This document shows, piece by piece, positions 22,120-33,720 of a DNA stretch of 64,000 nt. Origin of the DNA: Cylicocyclus nassatus (Eukaryota > Nematoda > Chromadorea > Rhabditida > Strongylidae). The stretch covers positions 758,232-822,231 of the forward strand of contig CATQJL010000326.1 in NCBI GenBank assembly GCA_958299035.1, read 5' to 3'. Positions within the stretch are counted from its first letter, which is position 1. Each line of letters opens with the position of its first letter. The notes under the pieces were generated by a model. It had not been told where the DNA came from, did not search any database, and saw nothing but the letters and a program-made list of their open reading frames with translations. Both the position numbers and the translations under genes were made by a program.

Positions 22120-23490
22120 TGCATCATGGGGCACGCTCTTCGCAGCCATTTGTTATAGATACGATTGCAAAACCTTCAAAAATAGTCGAGGGCTGGAAAC
22201 GCTTGCCGAGATGGCAACGCGCAAAGCCGTTATTATTCTGGCTTCGTGAATGATTGATTGCTACATGATCAAATGATTGACTGCCATATGAACAAGGACA
22301 AAGACAGAAAAGTCTGTAAAAACTCGAAGATTGACATCGAGATTCCTTCGAGGCATACCTTTGTTAGAAGAACCACTCAGGAGAAGATATGTGCTGAGGA
22401 GAACGAGAACATTGTTCTTTATTACGCAATAGGATGTGATTATAGTACGCACAGGGCAATCATAAGATTGTGATGCTGGTGCGGCCGCCGCGCCGCGTAC
22501 GTGTTTCATAATTGATTTCGACTTTACACGAATGGTTTTACTGCATATATATGATAGCGTTCAGGTAATGCAGTAACTGAGCTAAATATTGAACCAGTGA
22601 GGCACTATTCTCTGGTGGCTCCCATGGACGCAAAGACCGCAATCAAATCGTCGTTACGATTTTATTATAACTAGCGTGTCAGTTTGGAACACTAGAATAT
22701 ATTCAGCTCCATACTCACCTCCACCCTCATGCTAAGCAGATTGAAAGCATCATCACAAACAACACCTGACAAGCTACAAAAGTAACATTTGGGACCGGCC
22801 ATACTAATCCTGTGATTCCTGCAGTTCCTGTGATTCCTGTGGGTCCCGTAACAATGTATATTGCGAATAAACAATGTATACTGAAATTCACGAAGCGCTC
22901 CGTAGTGCGGCACATCGGAAATCGAGGAATCACTAGAATTGCAGGAATTACAGGAGCCGCAGAATCATCTCCTGGAGTAGTATGGCCGGTGCCTTTGCTC
23001 TCAAAAACACCCATGATAGATTGTAAAGTTTGTGCAAAATCAATTAGAGATACTGGATCTTGTCCCTGTCTAACGATAACCGACTCGATGATCGATAACA
23101 CTAAACTTAATACAAGGTAATCTTGAAGCAGAACAAGGACGCCCTTTGCAGTTGTTCGCTTTTTAGGTTTGATAGCGAACAGCGCCCGTGATCACTTTCT
23201 CCTGATGCGCAATTTGAACCATCCAACTCTCTTCAATACATAAAGTGGATTAGAAAAAGTTGCGCAGATGCAGAGAACCTTATGAGATGTGGAAAGGAAT
23301 TCAAGATCTGTCAAATTCGTCACTCAAAGCAGAATTCAAGATCTGTCAAATTCGTCACTCAAAGCAAAGTGTCATTATGACAATATATTTCTACTTCTGA
23401 TCAAAAGCTGAGCTTTGGAATTCAGAGACACTGGTGTACAAAAAAGGGAAATAGGGACAGTCACAAATTCAAAACAAACCAGCTAAAAAC
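22120..23490. other. unrecognised; possible minus-strand exons at 22727-23101
   Basis: A minus frame 23101-22727 reads like a secreted-protein tail (SLIDFAQTLQSIMGVFESKG). It is followed by a run of short repeats of the form ATTCCTGT, which create a Gly-X-Y-like stretch. Possible splice acceptors exist but no family is recognised. A 40-bp direct repeat (GAATTCAAGATCTGTCAAAT) occurs at 23297 and 23333. Confidence 0.3.
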
Positions 23491-23499
23491 AACGTTGCG

Positions 23500-24270
23500 A
23501 TTGCAACTCGGAGTAAATGACCAGGACGCAGCTACACCAAACAACGGAATCCACGGCCATAAAATCAAATCCACAAGGCAGAGAGACGGAAGATGTACAG
23601 CAAGCAATTGCTGAATTTGTAATAGAGCGAAGATTAGAGGTTCAACAGACAGACAAACGAGTAAAGTTTATTCACATTCCAATGATTCAAAAAACTCCTC
23701 CACCTCAGAGGGGATGAGCATTACACCTGCCATTGAGGACACGTAAGTCTCTCTCGAACCTGGGTCAGAGTTAAGAGCCGATACCTTCTGTCAAGCTCAC
23801 GAGGTTTATGATAATACCAAATAAGGTTTCACTCGCTGATTTTCATGCATTATTAGCAACTTCACATGTAGAGGGGGGGGGGCACGCGGAAGGCGACAAT
23901 CGGCGAAAAATGGAGGCTGTGTATCATCCGTCTCAATGACTTTCACGGATTTCTACTTGTGGCATTGATAATGTAACTCCCCCCACCCCCCACCCCCGTA
24001 GTCCCCCGGGGTGTCACTTTGACACCGGAGAGTTTTTGATAGGCACAAAATTGGGGATTGTCGCCTTCCGCACCACACCCCATGTAGAGTTGGACGCGGC
24101 GAGAGCAGTGGTCAGAAACCAAAACATGTCTGGTAGTCTCATCGTCCAGATACATCATTAAAAAACACGTAAGAAAGAACAATGTATAAGAAAAAACAGT
24201 GCCTTTTATGATGGGTGCTTGTTATGCAGACCAGTGGGGTGACTGCAACCAGCCAAAAGTATTTCTTTGT
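23500..24270 (+). repeat. dispersed repeat I, copy 1
   Basis: Shares blocks with 42980-43700 and 44720-45110+: a GAAGATGTACAGCAA segment, TAGTCTCATCGTCCAGATAC, and ATAAGAAAAAACAGTGCCTT. No coding function recognised. A small MITE (23874-24080) is inserted. Confidence 0.55.
23874..24080. mobile_element. small MITE with 9-bp target duplication
   Basis: 207 bp. The inverted arms include GCGGAAGGCGACAATC (about 23885-23900 and 24056-24071). CATGTAGAG occurs on both sides (23865-23873, 24081-24089). Confidence 0.75.
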
Positions 24271-24825
24271 CTGATGTTCCAGTTGTTCCAATTTGCTCCA
24301 GTTTCAAAAAATGGTACTCACAAGGGAAGTCCGATTAGTCGAAGTGGCCTTTCCGAATGAGTCATATACCATTTTGAAGAGCTTTAAACGCTGATTGCGA
24401 ATCTGATTTCATTATCTGTCGAGCGCCTCTGCATGCCTAGTTATAAATGTTTTTTTGGAGCGAAAAACGAAAGCAGAATTCAAGTAAAATTAACTATTTC
24501 GGGCTTTTTAGCGCCTAAATAGAGCAACATGTAGTATGAGTGTTTTGGACAGAAGGTATCCTTTGAAACGGAGTGCTCTGATAACCAACATTGGACCATT
24601 TGAGCAATTCTGACGAATTTTGCTCTAATTACACATTTAATTTTTGGGAGACGGCCCTTCTGAACCGAGCCCGCGCTACCGTAATTCAAGACGCAGGACG
24701 CGGGCGGGCGCGCTGCGTTCCCTGTGGACGAGATGGTCGGCTCTCTTCTCCATGCAATCAATAACGCCGTTTCGACATCTCCTTCCCTCGCCAAAACTCT
24801 GTTACTGTGTTCCTTTGATTCTCAC
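24271..24825. other. no gene seen
   Basis: Frames on both strands at 24480-24850 overlap a GC-rich patch (24655-24760). No recognised domain. Confidence 0.35.
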
Positions 24826-25922
24826 ACAAGATTATAGAAGTAAAACCTAAATCGAATTGTTACCGTAACCGAAGCAAGCCGTAAAGTTAAATGCGGACCT
24901 TCGCAGTTACACACTGCACCATATTTCACGCCTAAAACCACACTTTCATCAACAGTTTGTTCCCGCAATTAACATGAGATGCTGAAACTGAGATTTAAAA
25001 TTTCCAAAATTTAGGTTCAGTAAAGAAAATGACTGAATTGACGAGAAAATTGGGATTTAGACGTTTCCGAAGCTGCTCTATCCAAAATCAATAGTTATTT
25101 CGCTCAAAAAAATCATGAAACTGGGTTTTGAAATGAGTTTCAGAATACGGATCCAAAAGCCCAAGTTCGACCAACTTTCTACAATGAAGAATTGTGATCT
25201 GAATAATAAATTATGGTAAAATCAGGTCATAGCAGAACTGCTACTCTATTCGTACAAACTCAAAGCATTACTGATTTATCTGCATAAGATCACCAGATGT
25301 ATTGAGAAAAATGTGGGAAAATGTCGCAGCTTATAAAAGAAGAGACAAATTGAGCCCTAATAGATAAGACATATGCGAAAGTCTTGGCATGATAACTGAT
25401 GGCTCCACAACAGCGTATAGGTTACAACCTCTATAGGTATGGTTGCGGCTGTCCTGCCTAAAGCAAATGGTCAATCATTGAAGATGCCCGAGGGAAAATC
25501 ACTGATGGACTCAGATTCGCAATTTTGTTTCCGACATTTTCCGTATCGAAGAGAATTAATGTCTAGATGATATTGAAACTGCTTACCAGTTTAGTGGCGA
25601 AGGAAATTACTCCATTGAACTTTAGGTTCGAATTTTGTTTGAAAACCCAGTTTCACGATTTTTTTTGAGCGATATAACTATTGATTTTGGATAGAGCAGC
25701 TTCGGAAACATCTAAATCCCAATTTTCTCGTCAATTCAGTCATTTTCTTTACTGAACCTAAATTTTGGAAATTTTAAATCTGCATCTCATGTTAATTGCG
25801 GGAACAAACTGTTTATGAAAGTGTGGATGGTGCAGTGTGTAATTGCGGAGGCGCCATTTAACTTTACGGCTTGCTTCGGTTACGGTAACAATTCGATTTA
25901 GGTTTTACTTCTATAATCTTGT
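24826..25922. mobile_element. 1.1-kb inverted-repeat element with ~300-bp arms
   Basis: Left arm 24826-25137 and right arm 25642-25922 are reverse complements, beginning ACAAGATTATAGAAG. The ~500-bp centre has no open frame of note. No clear target duplication could be read. Confidence 0.8.
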
Positions 25923-26464
25923 CATCAGGAAAGCATGTGCGGGTGTGTTTAAACTTCTTATCCACTGCTCGCAAGCTTCATTTCATCTACTTAAATTTCA
26001 AGTCATCAAATGCAGCCCTTCTCACTGAAAAGCACACGAAAATGCTGTCAATTTGTTGTTGCACGGAAATTTCCTGTTGTGGATTGTGATTTTTGTGTGA
26101 CAGTGCCATTCTACCCAACCCTTTCGGCTCTTCATCATCTTGTTTTTTTTAGCCATTCAGAAATTCTATTTTATTTTACCTTCCTTGTCTTTAGCAGATA
26201 TATTTCGAGCATTTTTTGTCGCGCAACCTTTTTTGCACCTCTGTGTCTTATATGATCTTCAATGGCTACGCATGAAATTTTTTTTGCTCAATGGTCGATT
26301 TGTGTATTTGCACTTCCCTATAATTTTGAGTAGCGGAGAGTAGCGGCCCAGACCATGTTCGAACATAATAATAGCATTAACTGTACATCAAAGATATATA
26401 GTAAGGTAAGGTATATATAGTAAGGTTTTTTTCGCTAGGACATTGTGTCACTTCTGTCTTACAG
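25923..26464. other. no gene assigned
   Basis: T-rich sequence, possibly intron or 5' flank of the exons that follow. Short frames only. Confidence 0.3.
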
Positions 26465-26741
26465 GAAAAACTTTTTATACCTCATGTTTCAACACTCAAT
26501 GCTATGGCTATATTATATAGTCTCGCTTACGGTTGGAAAGCCCCTGATAAGAAATTCGGTGAGCTGGTGGCAAACTTTGTAAGCGATCAAGCATAATATA
26601 CTTTTTCTTTGTTCATTTGAATGCATTCAGACGCTGTTGAGGGATTGCATTGATGCAGCTTTACATGTAAGAAAAGTCCCATCGGCGAATGAGATTGATA
26701 TACATGCCAAGTATCAGAGCACATCCACTGATGAAGAATGA
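26465..26741 (+). CDS. two spliced exons of an unrecognised gene
   Basis: The exon 26465-26578 (38 codons, phase 0) is preceded by TCTTACAG and ends at GTAAGC. After a 52-bp intron ending ATTCAG, the second exon opens at 26631 in phase 0. It either splices at 26666 (GTAAGA) or reads on to a stop at 26739-26741 with an acidic tail ending DEE. The encoded segment is amphipathic (AILYSLAYGWKAPDKKFGEL). The phase agreement and canonical nematode splice sites make this look like a real gene or gene fragment. The 5' part is not found, and I do not recognise the family. Overlapping open sequence continues to 26861. Confidence 0.4.
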
Positions 26742-27340
26742 GGCTTCACTCAATAAGGCTATATTGATATGTCAATCGTCCAAAGAGGTCGTCACTTTCA
26801 GGGGACAATCGACTAGCTCGGATGACAATTTACATGCATCCGATTTTTTGAAGTCGTTCTCGGTAAGTTGTATCAGCATTGGTTACAAATTCGATCTTTT
26901 ATAGAACAAGAGTCATTTTCTTGGTTATGAAAGCGATAAGCTTCTTCGGTTTCGATGTCATGCCAATTCAAGCGATTGAAGTCAGCGGTGCCCGAAGAAG
27001 AGTGGGATGTCGCACTTGAAAAGATGATTTTAAATGCTACTAACAAACGCCAAAATGCAAAGCCCAGGGATGTATGCAGAATCGAAAGCTTCCAAGAGAA
27101 ATCACTCTGACTGTATTCCCAAAGCAAAGAGAAAATGTGTTGAGAATCCAAGTTCGAGGGTGGATAACCCGGAGAATCCAGATGGCACTGAAGACTCTGA
27201 ACTGGATAGTGCTTGCATATATGCTTTTATTGCATTACTCGCCTTGAAAATTTCGAAATCTGAACTTTCTTCACTTATCATGTGTATGTACTCTATATCT
27301 CGGTGCAACACTTACTTTCTGAATTCTGGTGATAAATAGA
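26717..27340 (+). other. further candidate exons, function unknown
   Basis: 26716-26861 is open and ends at GTAAGT. After a 42-bp intron ending TTATAG (about 26903) the sequence is open in more than one frame to 27340 (for example ESKASKRNHSDCIPKAKRKC at about 27080). Frames overlap and the true one cann't be chosen by eye. It may be a continuation of the preceding gene or a decayed copy. Confidence 0.3.
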
Positions 27341-27700
27341 GTGATTTATTTCATCGCAAATCACACCTCCTCATATAGGCGTGTTATATTACTCAGGGTC
27401 ACGATTCTAGCAGAGAAGTCAAATGATTATAAGTAGCACAATTCATGAATGTTTTCGAATAATCTAGGCAATGACAATTCAAATCATTCTAAGAAACTAT
27501 GAAAACTGCAGAACTTGTGTCAAATTCTGCCTTTGAGAAATGGTTACCATAATCGGTAACTGGAATGGCTTAAAATTACCAATGATTTTTATACATAGGA
27601 TTTCAACTTATAAGTCAAATAGCGGAAATAAGAAAACGAAAAAAATTGACATCACAGATAGAAAATTTCTATAAACAATGACATTCAAGGAGCGAACAGC
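27341..27700. other. no gene seen
   Basis: AT-rich. May hold 3' introns of the minus-strand gene that follows, but no exon is convincing. Confidence 0.3.
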
Positions 27701-27751
27701 ATATGTAAAAAAAGAGGAACATCAGCTGAATTTTCTACAACAAAAAGGCAC

Positions 27752-28416
27752 CTTCTCAGTGGCAACAGCATCAGTTGCTGTGATGACAGCGATATAAGTG
27801 TCCCCAAGACCAGACAAAACAGTTTTAGCCAATGACTGCATGCTAGTCCATTCTTCACCAGCTACGACGTTAATAGCATTACCTTTCGTGAATTCTTCAG
27901 CAGATGTGACTTTCACCGTTGAGAACCTTACATATATAGATTTATACAGCTAAGAGGTTACTTCGAAAAGAAAACCCTTACTAGAACGAAGTCTTCAAGG
28001 TATCGGCTGACGTGATATTTCTTTGACTTTACGGTAGCTGGTAGTCCTCTCAGAGTCTTGTCGACTGAGTATGCGCGTGCTTCTCGAGAGAACTGTCCTG
28101 AAAGCAGGAGATTCCAAATAAAAGCTTTCTGAATATGCAAAGTTTCGATCACTAAAGTATACACGAAAGAGATAACTTTAGATTAAGAAGAACACAGTGC
28201 TGAAAAGGAAAAAAAATCAAAACAACTAGGCTAATCTACCAAAACTGACTAAATTTCGTAATCAACATTTATCTATGCTCTGAAAGTGCGAGTGCACAAG
28301 CGCAAGAGGAAAGTATTGACAGCTCACCCAGCGTAAAATCAGGATTGACAATGAAAACAAGAGGTGATTCTGGTGAAGCGGTTGACAACAAGTTTTCTGT
28401 GCTCGGGTAGTCATCC
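27752..28416 (-). CDS. V-ATPase accessory subunit S1 (Ac45)-like, partial, three exons
   Basis: Minus-strand exons 28416-28328, 28097-27982 and 27949-27752 join in consistent phase (89, 116 and 198 nt). The first two introns have canonical GT/TTTCAG or TTTTAG borders; the last intron would be only 32 bp. The predicted segment has the order seen in the luminal domain of Ac45/ATP6AP1: a beta-strand-like PLVFIVNPDFTLGQFSREA, then LPATVKSKKYHVSRYLEDF, then a segment ending GLGDTYIAVITATDA. In animals this single-pass protein assembles with the V-ATPase Vo sector. The N-terminal signal peptide and C-terminal membrane anchor are not seen here. An RTE LINE lies immediately upstream (28851-32018). 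The family call rests on pattern resemblance only. Confidence 0.45.
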
Positions 28417-28520
28417 CTAAAATGCAAAAATAGAACAAAAAATGGATAATTAGGTCATTCATGAAGCATGAGAATAAGTCTTGAGTTATCTGCAGTGAGT
28501 GTCAAGACCTTGAAGTACTT

Positions 28521-28655
28521 GCCTCATTGGAATCCTGTCTGGTCGGGATACTCCGCCATGGCCATAATCCATAATTGTACGTTGCTCCTCTGGTCGTAAA
28601 AAGTATTTTGAGCTCTTCTTTTGCCTAATTCAAAGCGTGGTTGAGTAAAACACCT
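28521..28655 (-). other. possible upstream exon of the Ac45-like gene
   Basis: Open on the minus strand in two frames between an AATTTCCAG acceptor-like site (about 28650) and GT sites (28521, 28506). The phase does not join cleanly to the exon at 28416, so the assignment is tentative. Confidence 0.25.
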
Positions 28656-28832
28656 GGAAATTGTTACACTTTGGAAGAAAACCTATTTTTGGAAGAATGA
28701 ATGTTCAGTCCAAGTGACGTGCTCTAACTAGATAAATCATTTCTATTAAACATATTCACTCCGGCTGTAAGCTCAAGAAACGATTCTCAGCAGCAAAATA
28801 CTTCAGGACTACTAACGGTCGACGTTCATTGC

Positions 28833-28850
28833 TGGAAGAAGAACGCATAT
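28833..28850. repeat. target site duplication of the RTE element (left)
   Basis: TGGAAGAAGAACGCATAT, 18 bp, repeated exactly at 32019-32036. Confidence 0.95.
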
Positions 28851-31800
28851 TTATTTATTTATTTATTATCCTTGCATTTTCCCAATGAAAGAAAAAAGTT
28901 TTTTTTTCTATTCGGGGTCTGCTGCTCTTGTGAGTCTCTTCCACAGCTTGCAATTCAAAGCTTGTTCTTCTTCTAGCTTGAGCTCTCTTATATCTGCTTT
29001 AATTTTATCTAACCATCTCAGTTTCGGTCTTCCTTTTGGTCTTTTTCCCGATATATCTATTGACGTGCTCGATCTGGTAATGTGGTCTTCTTCACTTCTT
29101 TTCACATGGCCGTACCATTGCGTCTCTCCTGCAATTTTTTGACAACTGGGGCGACTTTCATCATGGTTCGTACGGTGTCATTTGTGACATGGTCCATCAT
29201 TGTGATGCCTAGAGTCCATCGCAGCATTTTTGTTTCCATCGTACTAAGCTTTCGCTCTTCGTTGTGCGTGATAGGCCAACATTCGCAGCCGTACATCGCA
29301 GTCGGTCGGATCATCGTACGATAGATTTGCGATTTTAGGTATATTGGCATCCGCTTGTCACACATAATTCCTGTGAGGTCTCTCCACTTCAACCAAGCTG
29401 CGTTTATTCTGTCGCATATCTCGTCTTCTAGCGTGCCATCCGCAGAAATGCGACTTCCTAAGTATTTGAAAGAGGTAGTCTTCTTTATCAGAGTGTTTCC
29501 CATTTGAATAGTTCCAGGCGTTTGGAAACCCACTTCCATGTATTCCGTTTTCAGAATGTTCACCTTGAAACCATGTCGTTCAAGCTGGGTTTTCCACATC
29601 TGTACGTCCATCTCCAGCTCCTTCCTGCTTCTTGCCATCAGGAGCACATCATCAGCGTATATGAGTGCCCATGGGGGTTGACGTATAAAATTTCTAACTA
29701 TCGCGTCAACAACAATTATGAAGAGGAGGGGTGAAAGGACGGATCCTTGATGTACGCCAATGTTTATGTGGAAATCCTCTGATCGTCCTGCTGCTGTCTC
29801 TACATAGCTGGTTGCACCTTGATAGATCATTCTTACCCACCGAACATATTCCTCTGGCACTATGTGCTTCTGTAGGGCCCACCAGATCATGTTATGTGGC
29901 ACCTTGTCAAATGCTTTCTCTAAATCCAGGAATGCAGCATGTAATTCACATTGTTTTTCTCGACATCTTTCCATAAGTGTTCTAACGATGTGAATTGCAT
30001 CAGTTGTGCCGCAGCCTTTCAAAAATCCGCATTGATTGGGTGCAAGCTCCACTATATCTCGAAGTCGTGTCTCCAATATTCTTTCGAATATTTTCAACGT
30101 GTGACTAATGAGACGGATGGGCCGATACGTGGAGCAGTCGGCTATGTCGCCTTTATTTTTCCATATTGGTATCGTTATACTTTTATACCAGTCGCTAGGC
30201 ATTCTCTTGATTCTCACTATTTGGTTTAGTAGTCGCGTTAGCCACGAAATTCCATTTTGTCCACACTTCTTCCAGAATTCGTTGGAGACATCGTCTGGGC
30301 CTGTCGCTTTGCCGTTCTTTGTCTTCGAAATAGCGACGCGGACTTCATCTTCTGTAATGGCTGGCACTGGTCCGTGAACTGGTTCAGCTTTTATGGTAGA
30401 TGTACATTCGCAGCTCGCGGACGCTAACTCTGCAAAATATGCTCGCCATCTTTTATTTATATCTTCTGGTCCTTTCAACATCCTCCCCTGTTCGTCTCTA
30501 ATACTGTAGAAGTGCTCTATGTCTTTCATGGCTTCAGTCCTTCTTCGGGCCAAACGGTAGATTTCACGTACACCTTCGGAAGTATGCAATTTTCTGTACA
30601 ACTCGGTTACATACGTTTCTTTCGCTTCCCTTACTCTCTTTTTTGTTGTACGTTTCGCTTCTAGATACTTCCGATGAGCATCTTCTGTCCTTGTTCTTTG
30701 CCATACTCTAAAAGCTGATTTCTTATTTCTTATCACAAGCTGAATCTCTTCGTTCCACCACCATGTTTCTCTGTTGAGTCTAGGTCTTCCTGGTTTCGTG
30801 CGCCCTAGTATATCTCCAATTACCTGATGAACATTTTTCTTTAGATTCGCCCACGACTGTTCTACATCTTCTTCTAACTCAGGTAGAGTAGATTCTAATG
30901 CAACTGTGGCGCTATGGTCTTCTTTGAGCTTCCACCATTTGATGTGCTCTCTTTGCTCTGTCGTTTTCCATCTTTGCTTGTCGGATGGAATATTTAAATC
31001 CAGTAAAAGTGGCTTATGCTGCGGTATGCATTCTTCACCTGGAATGACCTTGCTGTTCTTCACATACTTGAGTTCACTCTGCCTTACTGCCCAAAAGTCT
31101 ATTTGTGACTTTCTGCCTCCACTGACATACGTAATCAAATGACTGTCTTTCTTTATGAAATAGGTATTTGCCAGCGCTAAGTTATGAGCTGTAGCAAACT
31201 CAAGAATGCGTTCACCATCTTCATTTCGTACTCCGTATCCATGGTCTCCATGACATTTTTCTGTGCCACTCCTTTGCTTTCCGACATGGCCGTTGAGATC
31301 TGCTCCAAGCAGGAGCATCTCTTCTGATGGTAAAGATCGGATATAATCATCGAGTTTATGCCAGAACACATTCTTTTCAACCTCACCGCAACCGGTTTGT
31401 GGTGCGTAGGCAGTGACTACTCGTAAAATCTGCTTCCCATTTTCAATCCTGATGCTCATAAGGCGGTCACTTACTCTATCAACGTTAGTTATTTTCTTTC
31501 TCAGTCTTTCGCAGACAACTATCCCTACGCCGTTTCTGCCATCACTTACTCCGTTGTATAGGAGCTTGAAACCGTCTCCTATATCGCGCGACTTTTGCCC
31601 TTTCCATCTGGTTTCTTGAATGCAGGCGACATCCACTCTGCGTCTCTTAAGAAGATCTGCCAGTTCGCGGTGTCGCGCCGTCAAAGATCCTACGTTGATG
31701 GTTGCAAGTCGAAGCGATTCTGAGAACTTTTGTCGTTGCTTGTACCTATGATGAGCCAAGTTTTTTGAAAATCTTCTTTTCGCTCGTTGAGACAGTAGCT

Positions 31801-32018
31801 CTCGCTCTTTGTTCATGTTCGTTAGGCTCAATTTCTCGTTGCTTTCGGGGAACGCCCTAGCTGTAAGTCTTTGATCTCGCTGAGACATAAAAGAGCATAC
31901 CAATCGATGCGACGATTCGTCTTCTTCAGCCGGCTTGTCGCTTGCTTCCCTGTGGGTAAGCAGCCTGACGCTGGGAACAACCACTCACGATGGTCGAAGA
32001 ATGGTGAGTGAATGACGA
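28851..32018 (-). mobile_element. RTE-clade LINE, near full length
   Basis: 3168 bp on the minus strand between two exact 18-bp direct repeats. The 3' end is a short (AATA)n-type tail (28851-28868), as in RTE elements. A single long ORF carries an AP endonuclease and reverse transcriptase. The 5' leader is only about 130 bp to the first ATG. No 5' truncation is evident from the ORF content. The exact duplication suggests a fairly recent insertion. Confidence 0.93.
28908..31888 (-). pseudogene. RTE polyprotein (AP endonuclease and reverse transcriptase), one frameshift
   Basis: The first in-frame ATG is at 31886-31888. The frame is open upstream to 31984 but without an ATG. Endonuclease motifs: INVGSL (about residue 64), QETRW (91-95), YAPQTG, LGADLNGHVG, SQIDFW and the final PQHKPLL histidine. 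RT motifs: TGPDDVSNEFW, YRPIRLIS, AAFLDLEKAFDKVP, GVHQGSVLSPLLF, and the catalytic YADD near residue 745, then FKYLGS. The frame ends at 29102. The conserved C-terminal block resumes one frame over (WYGHVKRSEEDHITR, to a stop at 28908), so one small deletion near 29118 breaks the protein. In life it nicks target DNA and reverse-transcribes its own RNA there. Confidence 0.93.
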
Positions 32019-32036
32019 TGGAAGAAGAACGCATAT
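32019..32036. repeat. target site duplication of the RTE element (right)
   Basis: Same 18 bases as 28833-28850. Confidence 0.95.
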
Positions 32037-32700
32037 GATAGAATGAAATACCCGCGAATAAACAGAAATGTGCGATGAGAATATGTGAGACGCGTTTTTT
32101 TTGTCTTACGTCGCTTCAGGGTACATCTTGTGGCGTATTGTTTGAAAACACGCCACACGCTCCGTCGAGAAGCTCGTACGGAGACGCAGCGCGCCAACCG
32201 CTCGCACGAAAGCTGCAGCCAATCGCAGTGCGACCTCAGTGGGTGGTCCAACCTATTACCACCGTCACGATTGGAGCGGGTTCAGAAGGGCCTACACCCG
32301 GCGGCCGTTCCACGACCGGCCGGGTCGTCATCAGGGTTGAGCGTGGGGTCAGGCGCGCCCGACCTGGGGGGTCGTACTGGGGTAAGACAGAGGGGGGGGG
32401 GTCGTGATTAGGAATCGAATTCGTTCGATTGAGGAGATACTACGATTAAGGTGAAGAAGAAAAGCGCTAGTTTAGTGGATATCGCGACCTCACCAGTACT
32501 GAAGGAATGAACGGTCTTAAACAGCATACTGATTGATTTCATAATCGAAGTTTAGGCCAAAACTCAAATCTTCATCTTCTACCTTGACATATAAATTCAT
32601 CAAGGAAGCTTGCTGTGTGAAATGGGTATCATTTCCGAGCACGTCAAATTACCTCTATGAGGCCTACAAACCATTATTTACTGCATTATCTAGTGTTTCT
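32037..32700. other. no gene recognised
   Basis: GC-rich patch 32150-32400 with overlapping frames on several strands; a G run at 32391. Nothing recognised. Confidence 0.35.
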
Positions 32701-32724
32701 CAACGACTAAAAAGCGTGATTTTC

Positions 32725-33400
32725 AAACATGATTAACTTGTTTTCAAAAGTGAGAAAAGTCAGTTTTTTTGTACTCGTAACAAAGTGTTGTTCCCCACTA
32801 GTCTAGGCTAATAATCGCGCTTTGTATCGCTTGCAAATAGTGGAGTAAGAAATAATGCCAAAATTCCGACCGGCGCGTTTTTCGCCATGACTGCTTTAAC
32901 TCCACGGATTACCACAAGGCCGAAACAAGTCGAATCAAGTCCAAACACTTACTGTGGAATCTTCGAGGGTTGTGCTAGCGATTCACATAAAACTTGAATA
33001 AAAAGGCTTCTTCAATGATAAAGTTAATCGGGTCAGGCGCAACCCCACAAAAGGTCAGGCCGCCTGAGCTTTTGAGGGGTTGCGCCTGACCCGATTAACT
33101 TGTTTTCAAAATCTAAAAATCGCTCCATTTCTGTTATGAGTATTGAACTCAAAGCCTCTTCTTGCAATACTGCAAATTTGGAGCCAAACAATACACCCCT
33201 GTGGGAATTATAGCTCTAAAAGTAGGGCTATCCAAAATCCAAAACTTGCCGTCAAGCTGCATGTGCTGTGCAATCGCAGAAAGTCGACCTACAGACCTCC
33301 AAAAAACAAGAACCTCCCAAAAACGGCTGATCTCTTCGAATTATCACAGCCTGAGGTCCTGTAGGTGAAGCAGAGGGGTCGTTTAGGGGTTTTCACTGGG
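32725..33400. mobile_element. dispersed repeat E, copy 1 (around a GC hairpin)
   Basis: Centred on a hairpin with arms GTTAATCGGGTCAGGCGCAA / TTGCGCCTGACCCGATTAAC (33024-33105). Outer sequence (AACATGATTAACTTG...ACAAAGTG) matches 50750-51150 in reverse, and more weakly 49120-49740 and 60310-60550. Confidence 0.6.
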
Positions 33401-33470
33401 GGTGGGGTCGTTTTGGAAGGACTTGTGCCTGACCTCTTGCTCAACCCTGGTCGTCATTGACATTTCGGCC

Positions 33471-33720
33471 GGGACGGTCGCGAGGGCTCGACGTCCCAGG
33501 AGGGGGAACGTCCGGAAGGCGACAAATGACCTAGAACAAATGCAGCTAGTGGCCACGCCCTGTCCGAGTTTCCCGTTGTTAGGATGCTCTGGATATTTGG
33601 ATTGGGCCGGGACGGTCGCGACGGCTCGACGTCCCAGGAGGGGGAACGTCCGGAAGGCGACAAATGACCTAGAACAAATGCAGCTAGTGTTGTTAGGATG
33701 CTCTGGATATTTGGATTGGG
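33471..33720 (+). repeat. 138-bp tandem duplication (second unit shortened)
   Basis: GGGACGGTCGCGA... repeats at 33471 and 33609. The second copy lacks about 25 bp after GCAGCTAGTG. Confidence 0.85.

Noticed and set aside
22800..22860. Collagen Gly-X-Y repeat
   Set aside because: Only four or five triplets, arising from a short ATTCCTGT tandem repeat, and not continued in the same frame.
29504..31619. Plus-strand frames across the RTE element
   Set aside because: Antisense shadows of the RTE ORF.
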